In this document: positions 1-7,832 of the stretch, one piece after another
Layout: each line of letters opens with the position of its first letter
Position numbering within the stretch: position 1 is the first letter of the stretch
Assembly: GCF_000231055.2 (NCBI RefSeq)
Contig: NZ_CM001466.1
Span: 1,218,982 to 1,254,299, forward strand
Source: Saccharomonospora azurea NA-128
Lineage (GTDB): Bacteria > Actinomycetota > Actinomycetes > Mycobacteriales > Pseudonocardiaceae
DNA: 35,318 nt
Reading direction: 5' to 3'
Notes under the pieces: model-generated
Database searches by the model: none
Told to the model about the DNA's origin: nothing
The model's input: only the letters and a program-made list of their open reading frames with translations
Position numbers and translations under genes: made by a program

Positions 1-2
1 TC

Positions 3-53
3 GAGGAGGCGGCGGCCACCGCGCGGCGCGCCGCGGAGGGCCCCGCAACGTGA
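3..53 (+). CDS. C-terminal tail of an unidentified upstream gene (partial)
   Basis: One plus-strand frame is open from the window edge to a TGA at 51-53 and encodes an Ala/Glu/Arg-rich tail typical of high-GC actinobacterial proteins. Only 16 residues are visible, so no family can be named. The other frames are also open here, so this may be chance. Confidence 0.25.
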   Translation, partial: EEAAATARRAAEGPAT

Positions 54-84
54 TCGCGGGTGCGACGACGACCGCCGCCGTCGT

Positions 85-90
85 TACAAT
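85..90 (+). promoter_or_regulatory. Candidate -10 box (TACAAT) upstream of sigA
   Basis: TACAAT is a strong match to the actinobacterial housekeeping -10 consensus (TANNNT) and lies about 120 nt upstream of the chosen sigA start. No convincing -35 hexamer is visible at 16-18 bp spacing, so the call rests on the -10 alone. Confidence 0.35.
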
Positions 91-211
91 GGAACACGGC
101 TCTCGGCTGCGGGAGACAAAACCGCAGGCCGGGTCAAAGTTTCCCGAACCTGAGGCAGCCGGGACCCTCACGTCTCGGTTCGTCGTGACCGACCGCTGCG
201 AAAGGGCGTAC

Positions 212-1594
212 GTGGCAGCCGCAAAGACCGCAACCCGAAGCGGGACGAAGACATCGAGCGCCGCCGAACCGACGACTGCCGACGACCAGACGGCGTCCGT
301 CGACGGGACGGCCACGCCGGACACGAAGTCGTCGGGTCGCAAGACGGCCGCGAAGAAGGCGCCCGCGAAGTCCCGCAAGACCACCACCGCCAAGGACAAG
401 ACCAAGACGACGCGGGCCAAGAGCACCAAGGGCGCGAAGGGCAAGGCCAAGACCTCCGCCGACGGCGCGGACGTCGACGGCGCCGAGCTCGAGGACGTCG
501 ACCTGTCGGACCTCGACGTTGACGCGGTCGAGGTCGACGTCGTCGATGCGACGGTGACCGAGGACTCGGACGAGTCCGACGACTCGGGCAACAACCGCAA
601 CGACCCCGACTTCGTCTGGGACGAGGAGGAGTCCGAGGCGCTGCGGCAGGCGCGCAAGGACGCGGAGCTGACCGCGTCCGCCGACTCCGTCCGCGCGTAC
701 CTCAAGCAGATCGGCAAGGTCGCGCTGCTCAACGCGGAGGAGGAGGTGGAGCTCGCCAAGCGCATCGAGGCGGGCCTCTACGCTGCCGAGCGGCTGCGCG
801 TCGTCGAGGAGGAGGGCGAGAAGCTCTCCACCCAGATGCGCCGCGACCTCAAGTGGATCGTGCGTGACGGCGAGCGGGCCAAGAGCCACCTGCTGGAGGC
901 CAACCTCCGGCTCGTGGTGTCGCTCGCCAAGCGCTACACCGGCCGGGGCATGGCGTTCCTGGATTTGATCCAGGAGGGCAACCTGGGCCTGATCCGTGCG
1001 GTCGAGAAGTTCGACTACACCAAGGGCTTCAAGTTCTCCACCTACGCGACGTGGTGGATCCGCCAGGCCATCACCCGCGCCATGGCCGACCAGGCCCGCA
1101 CCATCCGTATCCCGGTGCACATGGTCGAGGTCATCAACAAGCTCGGCCGCATCCAGCGCGAGCTGCTGCAGGACCTGGGCCGCGAGCCCACTCCCGAGGA
1201 ACTCGCCAAGGAGATGGACATCTCCCCCGAGAAGGTCCTCGAGATCCAGCAGTACGCGCGCGAGCCGATCTCGCTCGACCAGACGATCGGCGACGAGGGC
1301 GACTCGCAGCTCGGTGACTTCATCGAGGACAGCGAGGCCGTCGTGGCCGTCGACGCCGTGTCGTTCACGCTGCTGCAGGACCAGCTGCAGTCGGTACTGC
1401 AGACGCTGTCCGAGCGTGAGGCCGGCGTGGTGCGCCTGCGGTTCGGGCTCACCGACGGCCAGCCGCGCACCCTGGACGAGATCGGCCAGGTCTACGGCGT
1501 GACCCGGGAGCGCATCCGGCAGATCGAGTCGAAGACCATGTCGAAGCTGCGCCACCCGTCCCGGTCGCAGGTCCTGCGCGACTATCTGGACTGA
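212..1594 (+). CDS. sigA: Principal RNA polymerase sigma factor SigA/HrdB (RpoD family)
   Basis: This is the primary, essential sigma factor that directs RNA polymerase to housekeeping promoters. I chose the GTG at 212 (460 aa) because AAAGGG at 201-206 gives a well-spaced ribosome binding site. An in-frame ATG at 50 would add 54 residues unlike the family. The first ~120 residues are a low-complexity Ala/Lys/Thr tail followed by an acidic Asp/Val stretch, as in actinobacterial HrdB/SigA. Then come region 1.2 (around [14 protein letters not shown]), region 2 with the [17 protein letters not shown] and [13 protein letters not shown] motifs for core binding, -10 recognition and melting, region 3, and region 4 with the helix-turn-helix ending in [20 protein letters not shown] paralogue, sigB, lies 14 kb downstream on the same strand. 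A strong hairpin follows 24 nt after the stop. Confidence 0.97.
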   Translation: MAAAKTATRSGTKTSSAAEPTTADDQTASVDGTATPDTKSSGRKTAAKKAPAKSRKTTTAKDKTKTTRAKSTKGAKGKAKTSADGADVDGAELEDVDLSDLDVDAVEVDVVDATVTEDSDESDDSGNNRNDPDFVWDEEESEALRQARKDAELTASADSVRAYLKQIGKVALLNAEEEVELAKRIEAGLYAAERLRVVEEEGEKLSTQMRRDLKWIVRDGERAKSHLLEANLRLVVSLAKRYTGRGMAFLDLIQEGNLGLIRAVEKFDYTKGFKFSTYATWWIRQAITRAMADQARTIRIPVHMVEVINKLGRIQRELLQDLGREPTPEELAKEMDISPEKVLEIQQYAREPISLDQTIGDEGDSQLGDFIEDSEAVVAVDAVSFTLLQDQLQSVLQTLSEREAGVVRLRFGLTDGQPRTLDEIGQVYGVTRERIRQIESKTMSKLRHPSRSQVLRDYLD

Positions 1595-1610
1595 CGCACC
1601 AACCAGCCGG

Positions 1611-2531
1611 TCACGATTCGGGGCCGGGAAGATCGTCCGACGCCCGGCGATCTTCCCGGCCCCGGCTCATGCGCCGGGTGCGCGTGCCGGCACCCGAACG
1701 CAACGCCACTCCCACCATCACGGCGAGGATGCCGAGTGCCTCGACGAGCGTCGGCACCTGACCCAGCACCACGAATCCGATGACCGCCGCGGTCACCGGC
1801 AACAGGGCGAGCAACAGGGCGAACCGGGCCTGCCCCAGACGTCGCAGCACCACTTGGTCCAGCACGTAGGGAACGACCGTCGACAGCAGGGCCACACCGA
1901 CGGCGAAGGCCAGGAGGTCGGGCTGGCCCCACACGGCCGTCGTGCCGAGCGCCAGCGGTGAGAGCACCACCGTGGCGACGACGAATCCGACCGCCAAGCC
2001 GTCCACGCCGTTGCCCGCGAGCGCGACGCGGCTGCCGAGCACGATGTAGCCCGCCCATGCCGCCGCCGCGCCGAGTGCGAACGCGACGCCGCTCGGACTG
2101 CCCGCCCATTGGACGTCGGCAATCAGGACGACACCCAGCGTGACAGCGGCGACCGCCGCGAAGTCCCTCGCTCCACGCGAGCCGAGCGCGGCGACGAGAA
2201 CGGGACCGGCGAACTCGATGGCCACCACGGTGCCCAACGGCAACCGCGCGATGGCCTCGTAGAAGAGCACGTTCATCCCGGCTGTGACGACCCCGAAGGT
2301 GCCCGCGAGCAGCAACGCGCGTCCCCGCCACGCGGGTCGCCCCGGTCGCCGCCACAGCAGCAGGATGAGGGCCGCCCCGAGGCAGCGCAGCCAGGCGACT
2401 CCGGCCGGCGTGGCGACGTCGAAGATCCAGACCGCGAGCGCCGCGCCGACGTACATCGAAATTCCGCTGAGAACGAACAGGACCGGCGCGGGAAGGGCGT
2501 TCAGTGCCCGCCGAACGGGAGGATTCGTCAC
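1611..2531 (-). CDS. EamA/DMT-family exporter (RhtA-like)
   Basis: This is a 306-residue polytopic membrane protein of the drug/metabolite transporter superfamily, whose RhtA-type members export amino acids such as threonine and homoserine. The substrate here cannot be read from sequence. About ten hydrophobic segments run from residue 15 to 280, in two EamA halves, with the typical AWLRCLGAALILL and ATVVLSPLALG helices. The start is a GTG with only a weak AGGG upstream, so it could lie slightly downstream. The gene converges on sigA with a 16-nt gap. Its last codons are part of a 17-bp hairpin that probably terminates both transcripts. The C-terminal Arg/Asp-rich tail is therefore partly dictated by terminator sequence. 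Confidence 0.88.
   Translation of the reverse strand: MTNPPVRRALNALPAPVLFVLSGISMYVGAALAVWIFDVATPAGVAWLRCLGAALILLLWRRPGRPAWRGRALLLAGTFGVVTAGMNVLFYEAIARLPLGTVVAIEFAGPVLVAALGSRGARDFAAVAAVTLGVVLIADVQWAGSPSGVAFALGAAAAWAGYIVLGSRVALAGNGVDGLAVGFVVATVVLSPLALGTTAVWGQPDLLAFAVGVALLSTVVPYVLDQVVLRRLGQARFALLLALLPVTAAVIGFVVLGQVPTLVEALGILAVMVGVALRSGAGTRTRRMSRGREDRRASDDLPGPES
1619..1664. terminator. Strong hairpin, probable sigA terminator inside the EamA gene
   Basis: A perfect 17-bp stem (arms 1619-1635 and 1648-1664) with a 12-nt loop lies 24 nt after the sigA stop. There is no T-run, which is usual in high-GC actinobacteria. It lies within the 3' coding end of the convergent EamA gene, so it could act on both strands. 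Confidence 0.75.
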
Positions 2532-2680
2532 GCGGCCCTATGGTGCCCGAGCGGACGAAACCCGTGGTCACCGGGGTGGTTTCGGCGGGAATGGCCCGGT
2601 TTCCAGCCCCTTTTCGACCCCTTTCCGGCCACGCTGCGACATTCGGTGTAATCCGGCGTGACACGGGTCCCACAGGGCCT

Positions 2681-2707
2681 GGGAACACTTGCGAGAGCCA
2701 AAACGTC
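2681..2707 (+). promoter_or_regulatory. Candidate ECF-sigma promoter upstream of the DUF7455 gene
   Basis: GGGAAC (2681-2686) is followed after 17 nt by CGTC (2704-2707). This matches the GGAAC / CGTC-CGTT pattern of SigE/SigH-type ECF promoters and has the same geometry as the element before sigB. It would give a leader of about 100 nt. One match in GC-rich DNA can be chance. The rest of the 285-bp gap between EamA and this gene shows nothing else clear. Confidence 0.35.
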
Positions 2708-2816
2708 TGCAAGAGTGGAGGCAGCGCACCACCGCGATCAGGCGGTAGGTCCGACCACGGTGGTGGTGGCTGAACGATGGCATCGGCCGGCGATGCCGGG
2801 ACGGAGGGAGACTCCA

Positions 2817-2996
2817 ATGACAACGACGACGCTCACCCGCCCCGAACTGACCGCTGCGGACCGTTGTGACCGTTGCGGAGCAGCCGCAAAGATGCGTGCC
2901 GTTCTCCCGAACGGCGGAGAGCTTCTGTTCTGTGGCCACCACGGCCGGGAGTACGAGGCCAAGCTGAAGGAGCTGGACGCCGACATCCAGCGCTGA
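2817..2996 (+). CDS. Small zinc-ribbon-like DUF7455 protein
   Basis: This is a 59-residue protein. The ATG at 2817 is chosen because GGAGGG (2803-2808) lies 8 nt upstream. Longer in-frame versions upstream lack family resemblance. Cys17 and Cys20 (CDRCG) with Cys39 and His41/His42 (FCGHHGREY) form a likely metal-binding knuckle, followed by a short charged helix (EAKLKELDADIQR). It resembles the small conserved actinobacterial protein found near sigB in mycobacteria (Rv2708c-like, from memory). The molecular function is not established. Monocistronic, with a possible ECF-type promoter upstream and a strong hairpin downstream. Confidence 0.85.
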   Translation: MTTTTLTRPELTAADRCDRCGAAAKMRAVLPNGGELLFCGHHGREYEAKLKELDADIQR

Positions 2997-3027
2997 CGCT
3001 GTCACCCAGCCAAGCACGGAGTGTGAG

Positions 3028-3064
3028 CGGGGGCGGAGATCCTGAAACGGGATTTTCGCCCCCG
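3028..3064. terminator. Bidirectional terminator hairpin
   Basis: Perfect 8-bp outer arms CGGGGGCG/CGCCCCCG (3028-3035 and 3057-3064) enclose a 3-nt internal loop that can partly pair by G-U, then a second 4-bp stem ATCC/GGAT (3039-3042 and 3050-3053). It lies between the convergent DUF7455 and ROK genes. Confidence 0.75.
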
Positions 3065-3099
3065 TCGTCATGTGCGAGTCAGCGCGGTGCCGCCGGGCG

Positions 3100-4269
3100 T
3101 CACACCGTGTCCATGATCTCTTCGAAGGCGACCTCCGCCGCGCCGAGGAGCTTGGCGTCGCGCCCGAGTGTCGAGCGCTCCACGCGGACTCCTCCCATGG
3201 CGCGGCTCACCATGCTGCGGTGCCGCAGGCTGTCCGTGACGTCGTGCAGCACCGCGTCCGGGAGACCGGTGAACAGGTCGCCGAGCACCACGAGTTCGGG
3301 CCCCAGCAGGTTCACCACGTTGACGAGACCGATGGTGAGCCACTCGGCGAGGTCCCCGAGCCGCCGACGCGCCGCCGCCGGGTCGTTCGCGAGCTTGCGC
3401 AACTCCACCACGACGGCGCCTCGCGGACTGTCCTCGGGCAGCCCCAGAGCCCGGCAGAAGGCGGCCTCCCCGACTTCCGTCTCCCAACACCCACGGCTGC
3501 CGCAGTAGCAGTCGCGTCCCTGTGGACGCACGGCCATGTGCCCCAGCTCGCCCACGTACCCCGTCGTGCCGCGCAGCGCGGTGCCCTGGGCGATGACCCC
3601 ACCGCCCACTCCGACGTCGGCCGAGACGAAGACGACGTCGTCGACGCCCTTCGCCGTCCCCCGCAGATGCTCGGCCAGCGCCCCGAGTTCGGCGTCGTTG
3701 CCCACGACCACACGGATCTCCAGCGCGGCGGCCAGCCGCTGTCCCAACGCCACGTCGCTCCACCGCAGGTTCGGCGCCTCGTGGACGTGCCCGTCGAGAC
3801 GGCGGACCACGCCCGGCACCGAGACACCACAGGCGACCGGACGCACTCCCAGATCGGCCGCCAGCGGCGCGGTGGCGTCGACGATGCGCGTGAGCACCTC
3901 GCCGGGAGCGCGGGTCCGGCTGTGGAGTTTCCAGCTGTTGCGGCCGAGGATCTCACCGCCGAGACCGATCAGAGCGAGCGCGACGTGCTCGACCTGGATG
4001 TCCACCGCCAGCACGACCGCGGCCTCGGGTTGGGGCAGGACGAGCAACGACGGCCGGCCCGCCTGCCGCCCCGGGCGCGGCACGCGCTCGGCCACCACGC
4101 CCGACTCGGCGAGCCCGTCGACGAGGGCTTTGATCGTGCTGCGGTTCAGGCCGAGTTCGGACGCGAGCTCGGCCCGCGTGCTCGGCCCGTCGAGGTGGAG
4201 CAGTCGCAGCAGGCTCGCGCGGTTGTATCGCCTCACCTCGTCGGGCCGGGCCACAGGCGTGCTGGTCAC
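3100..4269 (-). CDS. ROK-family transcriptional regulator of the xylose-type operon
   Basis: This is a 389-residue ROK (Repressor, ORF, Kinase) protein. Residues ~12-65 form a winged helix-turn-helix (TRAELASELGLNRSTIKALV). The rest is the sugar-kinase-like fold, with Gly-rich loops around 219-224, Asn191-Asp192, the YVGELGHM segment and the ROK zinc site (His244 with Cys254, Cys256 and Cys261 in CYCGSRGCWE). It starts with GTG 25 nt after the permease stop on the same strand, so it is the last gene of the ABC operon and probably controls it in response to the transported sugar or a derivative. The layout resembles Streptomyces xylFGH next to rok7B7. A 19-bp palindrome at the operon promoter is the obvious candidate operator. 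Confidence 0.93.
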   Translation of the reverse strand: MTSTPVARPDEVRRYNRASLLRLLHLDGPSTRAELASELGLNRSTIKALVDGLAESGVVAERVPRPGRQAGRPSLLVLPQPEAAVVLAVDIQVEHVALALIGLGGEILGRNSWKLHSRTRAPGEVLTRIVDATAPLAADLGVRPVACGVSVPGVVRRLDGHVHEAPNLRWSDVALGQRLAAALEIRVVVGNDAELGALAEHLRGTAKGVDDVVFVSADVGVGGGVIAQGTALRGTTGYVGELGHMAVRPQGRDCYCGSRGCWETEVGEAAFCRALGLPEDSPRGAVVVELRKLANDPAAARRRLGDLAEWLTIGLVNVVNLLGPELVVLGDLFTGLPDAVLHDVTDSLRHRSMVSRAMGGVRVERSTLGRDAKLLGAAEVAFEEIMDTV

Positions 4270-4294
4270 GGCCGCAATCGTCGCATCGGCCGCG

Positions 4295-5713
4295 TCACCG
4301 GGCTGCGCCGGCCGCGCGCCTGCGGGAGACCGCGTCCACGGTGGCCGCGAGCAGCAGGACGAGTCCCGTCACGATCGACACGACGGCGGCGGGTTGCTGG
4401 AGCAGCCCGAGGCCGTTGGACACCACGGCCAGGACGGTGCCACCGATGACGGCGTCGGACACCCTGCCCCGGCCGCCGAACAGCGACGTCCCGCCGATCA
4501 CGGCGGCTCCCACCGCGAACAGCAACGTGTTGAGCCCGCCCGCCTGCGGGTCGACGGATCCGACCTTCGACGAGTAGACGACGGCGCCCAGGGCGGCCAC
4601 GGAGGAGCACACGACGAACACGCTCGCCCGCACGCGCGTGACGTCGATGCCCGCCCTGCGCGCGGCTTCCCGGTTGCCGCCCACGGCGTAGATGTGCCTG
4701 CCGTAGCGGGTGCGGTTCAACACGTAGGTCCCGACAGCCAGCAGCGCCAGCACGATCGGCACCACGTACGGCACCCCGCGGATCTCGACGGTCGGGTTCG
4801 GCGACCGGTTCACGGTGAGCAGCACGGTCGCCACCGCGCCCAGGACGGCGAGCCCGCCGACCTTGAGCGCGACCACGGCGGTCGGCTGGGTCACCAGCCC
4901 GCGGCGCAACCGCCGCACGTGCCTGCCGACGGTGACCGCGGCGAAGCCGCCCACCGCGACGACGAAGAGCACCCAGCTTCCCACGACCGAGAGGTTGCCG
5001 TTCGCCACCGCGTTGAGCACCGGCGACGTGGAGATGCCGAGCACCCCGCCCTCACCGATGAACTGCAGGATCACGCCCTGCCAGGTGAGGAACAACGCGA
5101 GCGTCACCACGAACGACGGCATCCCGATCCGGGCCACGAGGAACCCGGTGATGCAGCCGATCGCCGTACCCACGCAGAGCGCGAGCACGATCTCCACCCA
5201 CGGGTTGGCCGTGAGGCCGGACACGGCGAGCACGATGCCGAGCACCGACAGCGCCGCGCCCGCCCAGATGCGCAGGAGGAGCGCGAGGACCGCTGCGAGG
5301 GCCAGCACGGCGTTGAACGCCACGAACACGCCGGAGCCCATGCCGCCGAGCAGGTTGCCGTTCTCGACGAAGTGCATCGCGAGCACCGCGGCCGTGACCC
5401 CGGAGGCGGTGCCCGCCGACAGGTCGATCTCACCGACGAGCAGGACGAACACGATGCCCATCGCGATGATGGTCTGCCCGGCGCCCTGCGCGAGCAGGTT
5501 CGCGAGGTTGTTCAGTGACAGGAAGACGTCCGACAGGGCGGCGAACACCACGACGAGCGCGACGAGCCCCAGCAGAGCGGGGACCGATCCGAGCTGCCCG
5601 GCACGCAGGCGCGCGAGGTAGTCGCGCATCACCTCGGACGTCGACATCGCGGTGGTGTCGATCCCGAAGTCGGAGATCGCCGCGCTCTGCTGCGCGGTGG
5701 GAGTCTGAGTCAT
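4295..5713 (-). CDS. xylH: Sugar ABC transporter permease, XylH-like
   Basis: This is a 472-residue integral membrane protein of the BPD_transp_2 family (ribose/xylose type). Residues ~45-460 are a long series of hydrophobic helices, longer than ribose RbsC (~320) and in the range of XylH-type permeases. Conserved stretches include NNLANLLAQGAGQTIIAMG, the EIDLSAGT motif and GVDVTR-like/RRAGIDVTRVRASVF, which probably contacts the ATPase, followed by AAVIGGTSLFGGRG. AGAGGA 6 nt upstream supports the ATG at 5713. It is downstream of the ATPase (27-nt gap) and upstream of the ROK gene. Confidence 0.92.
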   Translation of the reverse strand: MTQTPTAQQSAAISDFGIDTTAMSTSEVMRDYLARLRAGQLGSVPALLGLVALVVVFAALSDVFLSLNNLANLLAQGAGQTIIAMGIVFVLLVGEIDLSAGTASGVTAAVLAMHFVENGNLLGGMGSGVFVAFNAVLALAAVLALLLRIWAGAALSVLGIVLAVSGLTANPWVEIVLALCVGTAIGCITGFLVARIGMPSFVVTLALFLTWQGVILQFIGEGGVLGISTSPVLNAVANGNLSVVGSWVLFVVAVGGFAAVTVGRHVRRLRRGLVTQPTAVVALKVGGLAVLGAVATVLLTVNRSPNPTVEIRGVPYVVPIVLALLAVGTYVLNRTRYGRHIYAVGGNREAARRAGIDVTRVRASVFVVCSSVAALGAVVYSSKVGSVDPQAGGLNTLLFAVGAAVIGGTSLFGGRGRVSDAVIGGTVLAVVSNGLGLLQQPAAVVSIVTGLVLLLAATVDAVSRRRAAGAAR

Positions 5714-5740
5714 GTCAGTCCTCTTGTGCGAAATGTCCGG

Positions 5741-6538
5741 TCAGAGGGCCGCGGTCTCGGGCCTGGCGAGTCCGAGGTCGCCGGAACGCCCCGCGGTGAT
5801 CAACTCGACGACCTGGGCGTGCGTGACGTCCTTGGTGCGCACCTCGGCCACCATGCGGCCGAGGTAGAGCACCGCGATGCGGTCGGACACCTCGAAGACG
5901 TCAGCCATGTTGTGGCTGATCAGGACCACTCCGAGACCCTGCTCCGCGAGCCTGCGCACCAGGTCGAGCACCTGTCGTGTCTGCGCCACGCCGAGCGCGG
6001 CCGTGGGCTCGTCGAGCAGCACGACCGAGCTGTCCCAGAGCACCGACTTGGCGATGGCCACGGTCTGCCGCTGCCCGCCGGACAGCGCCGAGACCGGGGT
6101 GCGCACGGACTTCACCGTGCGCACCGACAGCGACGCCAGCGTGCGGCGCGCCGCCTCCTCCATGCCGGCCTCGTCGAGCAGCCACGCGCTCCCCCGCTCC
6201 CGGCCGAGGAACATGTTCTGCACGATGTCGAGGTTGTCGGCCAGAGCCAGGTCCTGGTACACGACCTCGATGCCGAGGTCGGCCGCGTCCTTGGGACTGC
6301 GGATCGCCACCTCGCGGTCCCGGAACCGGATGGTGCCCGAGTCGACGGGATGGATTCCGGCGATGCTCTTGACCAGCGTGGACTTCCCGGCTCCGTTGTC
6401 GCCGACGAGGGCGGTGACCTCACCGGCTCGCACCGCGAAGTCCACGTCGTGCAACACGTGCACGGGACCGAAGCTCTTGTTGACGCCGCGCAGGTCGAGC
6501 ACGGCCTCGGGGACGTCCGCCGCCACGGTGTCGCTCAC
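5741..6538 (-). CDS. xylG: Sugar ABC transporter ATP-binding protein, XylG-like (single domain)
   Basis: This 265-residue ATPase energises uptake by the XylFGH-type importer. It has Walker A GDNGAGKST (46-54), Q-loop Gln95, the ABC signature LSGGQ (152-156), Walker B VVLLDE (172-177) and the H-loop His209. Enterobacterial XylG/RbsA proteins are about 500 residues with two fused ABC domains. This one has a single domain, so it would act as a homodimer, as in other actinobacterial sugar importers. It starts with GTG 7 nt after the binding-protein stop, indicating tight translational coupling. Confidence 0.92.
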   Translation of the reverse strand: MSDTVAADVPEAVLDLRGVNKSFGPVHVLHDVDFAVRAGEVTALVGDNGAGKSTLVKSIAGIHPVDSGTIRFRDREVAIRSPKDAADLGIEVVYQDLALADNLDIVQNMFLGRERGSAWLLDEAGMEEAARRTLASLSVRTVKSVRTPVSALSGGQRQTVAIAKSVLWDSSVVLLDEPTAALGVAQTRQVLDLVRRLAEQGLGVVLISHNMADVFEVSDRIAVLYLGRMVAEVRTKDVTHAQVVELITAGRSGDLGLARPETAAL

Positions 6539-6545
6539 GGCCGCC

Positions 6546-7685
6546 TCACCCGATCCCGAGCTCGGCGCACACGTCGGCGAGGTCCTGCGCGCAGATCTCG
6601 TCGGCCGCGACGTAGCCTTCGTCGACGACCCGCTTCACCTCGTCCTTCGTGATCAGGTAGGGCTCCAGCAGCACCGACGCGACCTCGCGCTCGCCCTTCG
6701 GGTCCTCGCTGACGTCCTGGGCGACCGCGTCGGCCGCGGCGGTGTCACCCTCGGCGAGTGCGGCGGCGAGCTTGGCGGTGGCCTCCGCCTCCTCCTTGAC
6801 CGGCTTGAAGACGGTCATGTACTGGTCGCCCCGCAGCACGGAGCGCAGTCCCTCCGCCGTGGCGTCCTGCCCGGTCACCGGCACCGATCCGTTGAGCCCG
6901 TACTTCTTCAACACGGTGATCACCGCGCTGGCGAGCCCGTCGTTCGCGGCGACGACGCCGTCGACCTCACCGCCGTTGGAGGTCAGGATCTGCTCGAAGA
7001 TCCGGCCGCCCTCCTGGTTGTTCCACTGCTCGATGGGCTGGCTCTGGACGAGTTCGAGCTCACCGGCGTCGTACAGGGGCTGCAGCACGTTGCGCTGGCC
7101 CTCGTGGAACAGCGTGGCGTTGTGGTCGGTGGGCGCGCCCTCGATCTCGATGATCTCCGCGACCTCCGCGCCCTTCTTGCCGTCGAGTGCCTCGACGAGT
7201 CCCTCGCCCTGCAGTTCGCCGACGCGGACGTTGTCGAAGGACACGTAGTACTCGGAACTGCCGCCGAGGTTCAGGCGGTCGTAGTCGATGGTGGGGATGC
7301 CCGCGGCCTTCGCCTTGGCCGCGACGGCCCCGCCGACCTCACTGTTGATCGAGGCGATGATCAGCACCTTCACGTTCTGGGCGATCATGCCGTCGGCCAG
7401 CGTCGAGAACTTCTGGACGTCGCCCTGCGCGTTCTGGATGTCCGGGTCGAAGCCCTCGGCGCGCAGCGCCTCCTCCAGCATCGGCTTGTCGAAGCCCTCC
7501 CACCGGGCCGACGAGGCCGTCTCGGGCAGGATCACGCCCACCTTGCCGAGCGGGGCGGACCCCTGCCCGGCGTCGGAGTCGTCCCCGGAGGCGGCATCGC
7601 CGCCGGCGTTGGCCCCGCAGGCCGACAGGGTCAGGGCAGCACCCAGCGCCGCAGCACAGGCGCGGAGTCGGAAGCGTCGTCGCAT
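6546..7685 (-). CDS. xylF: Xylose-type sugar-binding lipoprotein, XylF-like
   Basis: This is a 379-residue periplasmic-binding-protein-like lipoprotein that captures the sugar outside the membrane. I chose the ATG at 7685, preceded by GGGGAAGG at 7 nt. An in-frame ATG at 7772 would prepend 29 residues before the signal peptide. The N-terminus is an Arg-rich n-region, a hydrophobic core and lipobox LSAC (Cys23). Two Peripla_BP_4 lobes follow. The segment GQDATAEGLRSVLRG and then MTVFKPVKEEAEA near residues 290-325 is characteristic of D-xylose binding proteins, so xylose or a related pentose is the likely ligand (inference). First gene of a four-gene minus-strand operon. Confidence 0.92.
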   Translation of the reverse strand: MRRRFRLRACAAALGAALTLSACGANAGGDAASGDDSDAGQGSAPLGKVGVILPETASSARWEGFDKPMLEEALRAEGFDPDIQNAQGDVQKFSTLADGMIAQNVKVLIIASINSEVGGAVAAKAKAAGIPTIDYDRLNLGGSSEYYVSFDNVRVGELQGEGLVEALDGKKGAEVAEIIEIEGAPTDHNATLFHEGQRNVLQPLYDAGELELVQSQPIEQWNNQEGGRIFEQILTSNGGEVDGVVAANDGLASAVITVLKKYGLNGSVPVTGQDATAEGLRSVLRGDQYMTVFKPVKEEAEATAKLAAALAEGDTAAADAVAQDVSEDPKGEREVASVLLEPYLITKDEVKRVVDEGYVAADEICAQDLADVCAELGIG

Positions 7686-7707
7686 CGTCACACCTTCCCC
7701 GGTGAGA

Positions 7708-7726
7708 ATGTTGTGCGCGACAACAT
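7708..7726. promoter_or_regulatory. 19-bp palindrome, candidate ROK operator
   Basis: ATGTTGT-GCGCG-ACAACAT is a perfect inverted repeat with 7-bp arms and a 5-nt centre. It lies 22 nt upstream of the xylF start and overlaps the candidate -10 box, a position suited to repression by the ROK regulator encoded at the end of the operon. No other copy was noticed in the window. Confidence 0.6.
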
Positions 7727-7750
7727 ATGCAGCCGACCATGGGAAAGGAA
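7722..7750 (-). promoter_or_regulatory. Candidate promoter of the xylFGH-ROK operon
   Basis: On the minus strand, TATGTT (7727-7722) as -10 and TTCCTT (7750-7745) as a weak -35 are separated by exactly 17 bp. The -10 overlaps the right arm of the palindrome. The -35 match is poor, so position overlap is the main support. Confidence 0.35.
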
Positions 7751-7832
7751 TACCTGTATCGATCCAGAGCAAGCGCCGAAACGCAACCGTGACGTGCTTC
7801 GATGCCGTGGGGGACGCTCGGGGCCGGTCGGG

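Noticed and set aside
50-211. N-terminal extension of SigA from the ATG at 50
   Set aside because: The extra 54 residues do not resemble the family. A -10-like box lies inside them, and GTG 212 has a good ribosome binding site.
134-1555. 473-codon minus-strand open frame across sigA
   Set aside because: sigA is unmistakable. The antisense frame is Leu/Arg/Val-rich with no motif.
3536-5518. 660-codon plus-strand open frame across the ROK and permease genes
   Set aside because: Antisense to genes with clear domains. The product is Arg/His/Asp-rich and repetitive.
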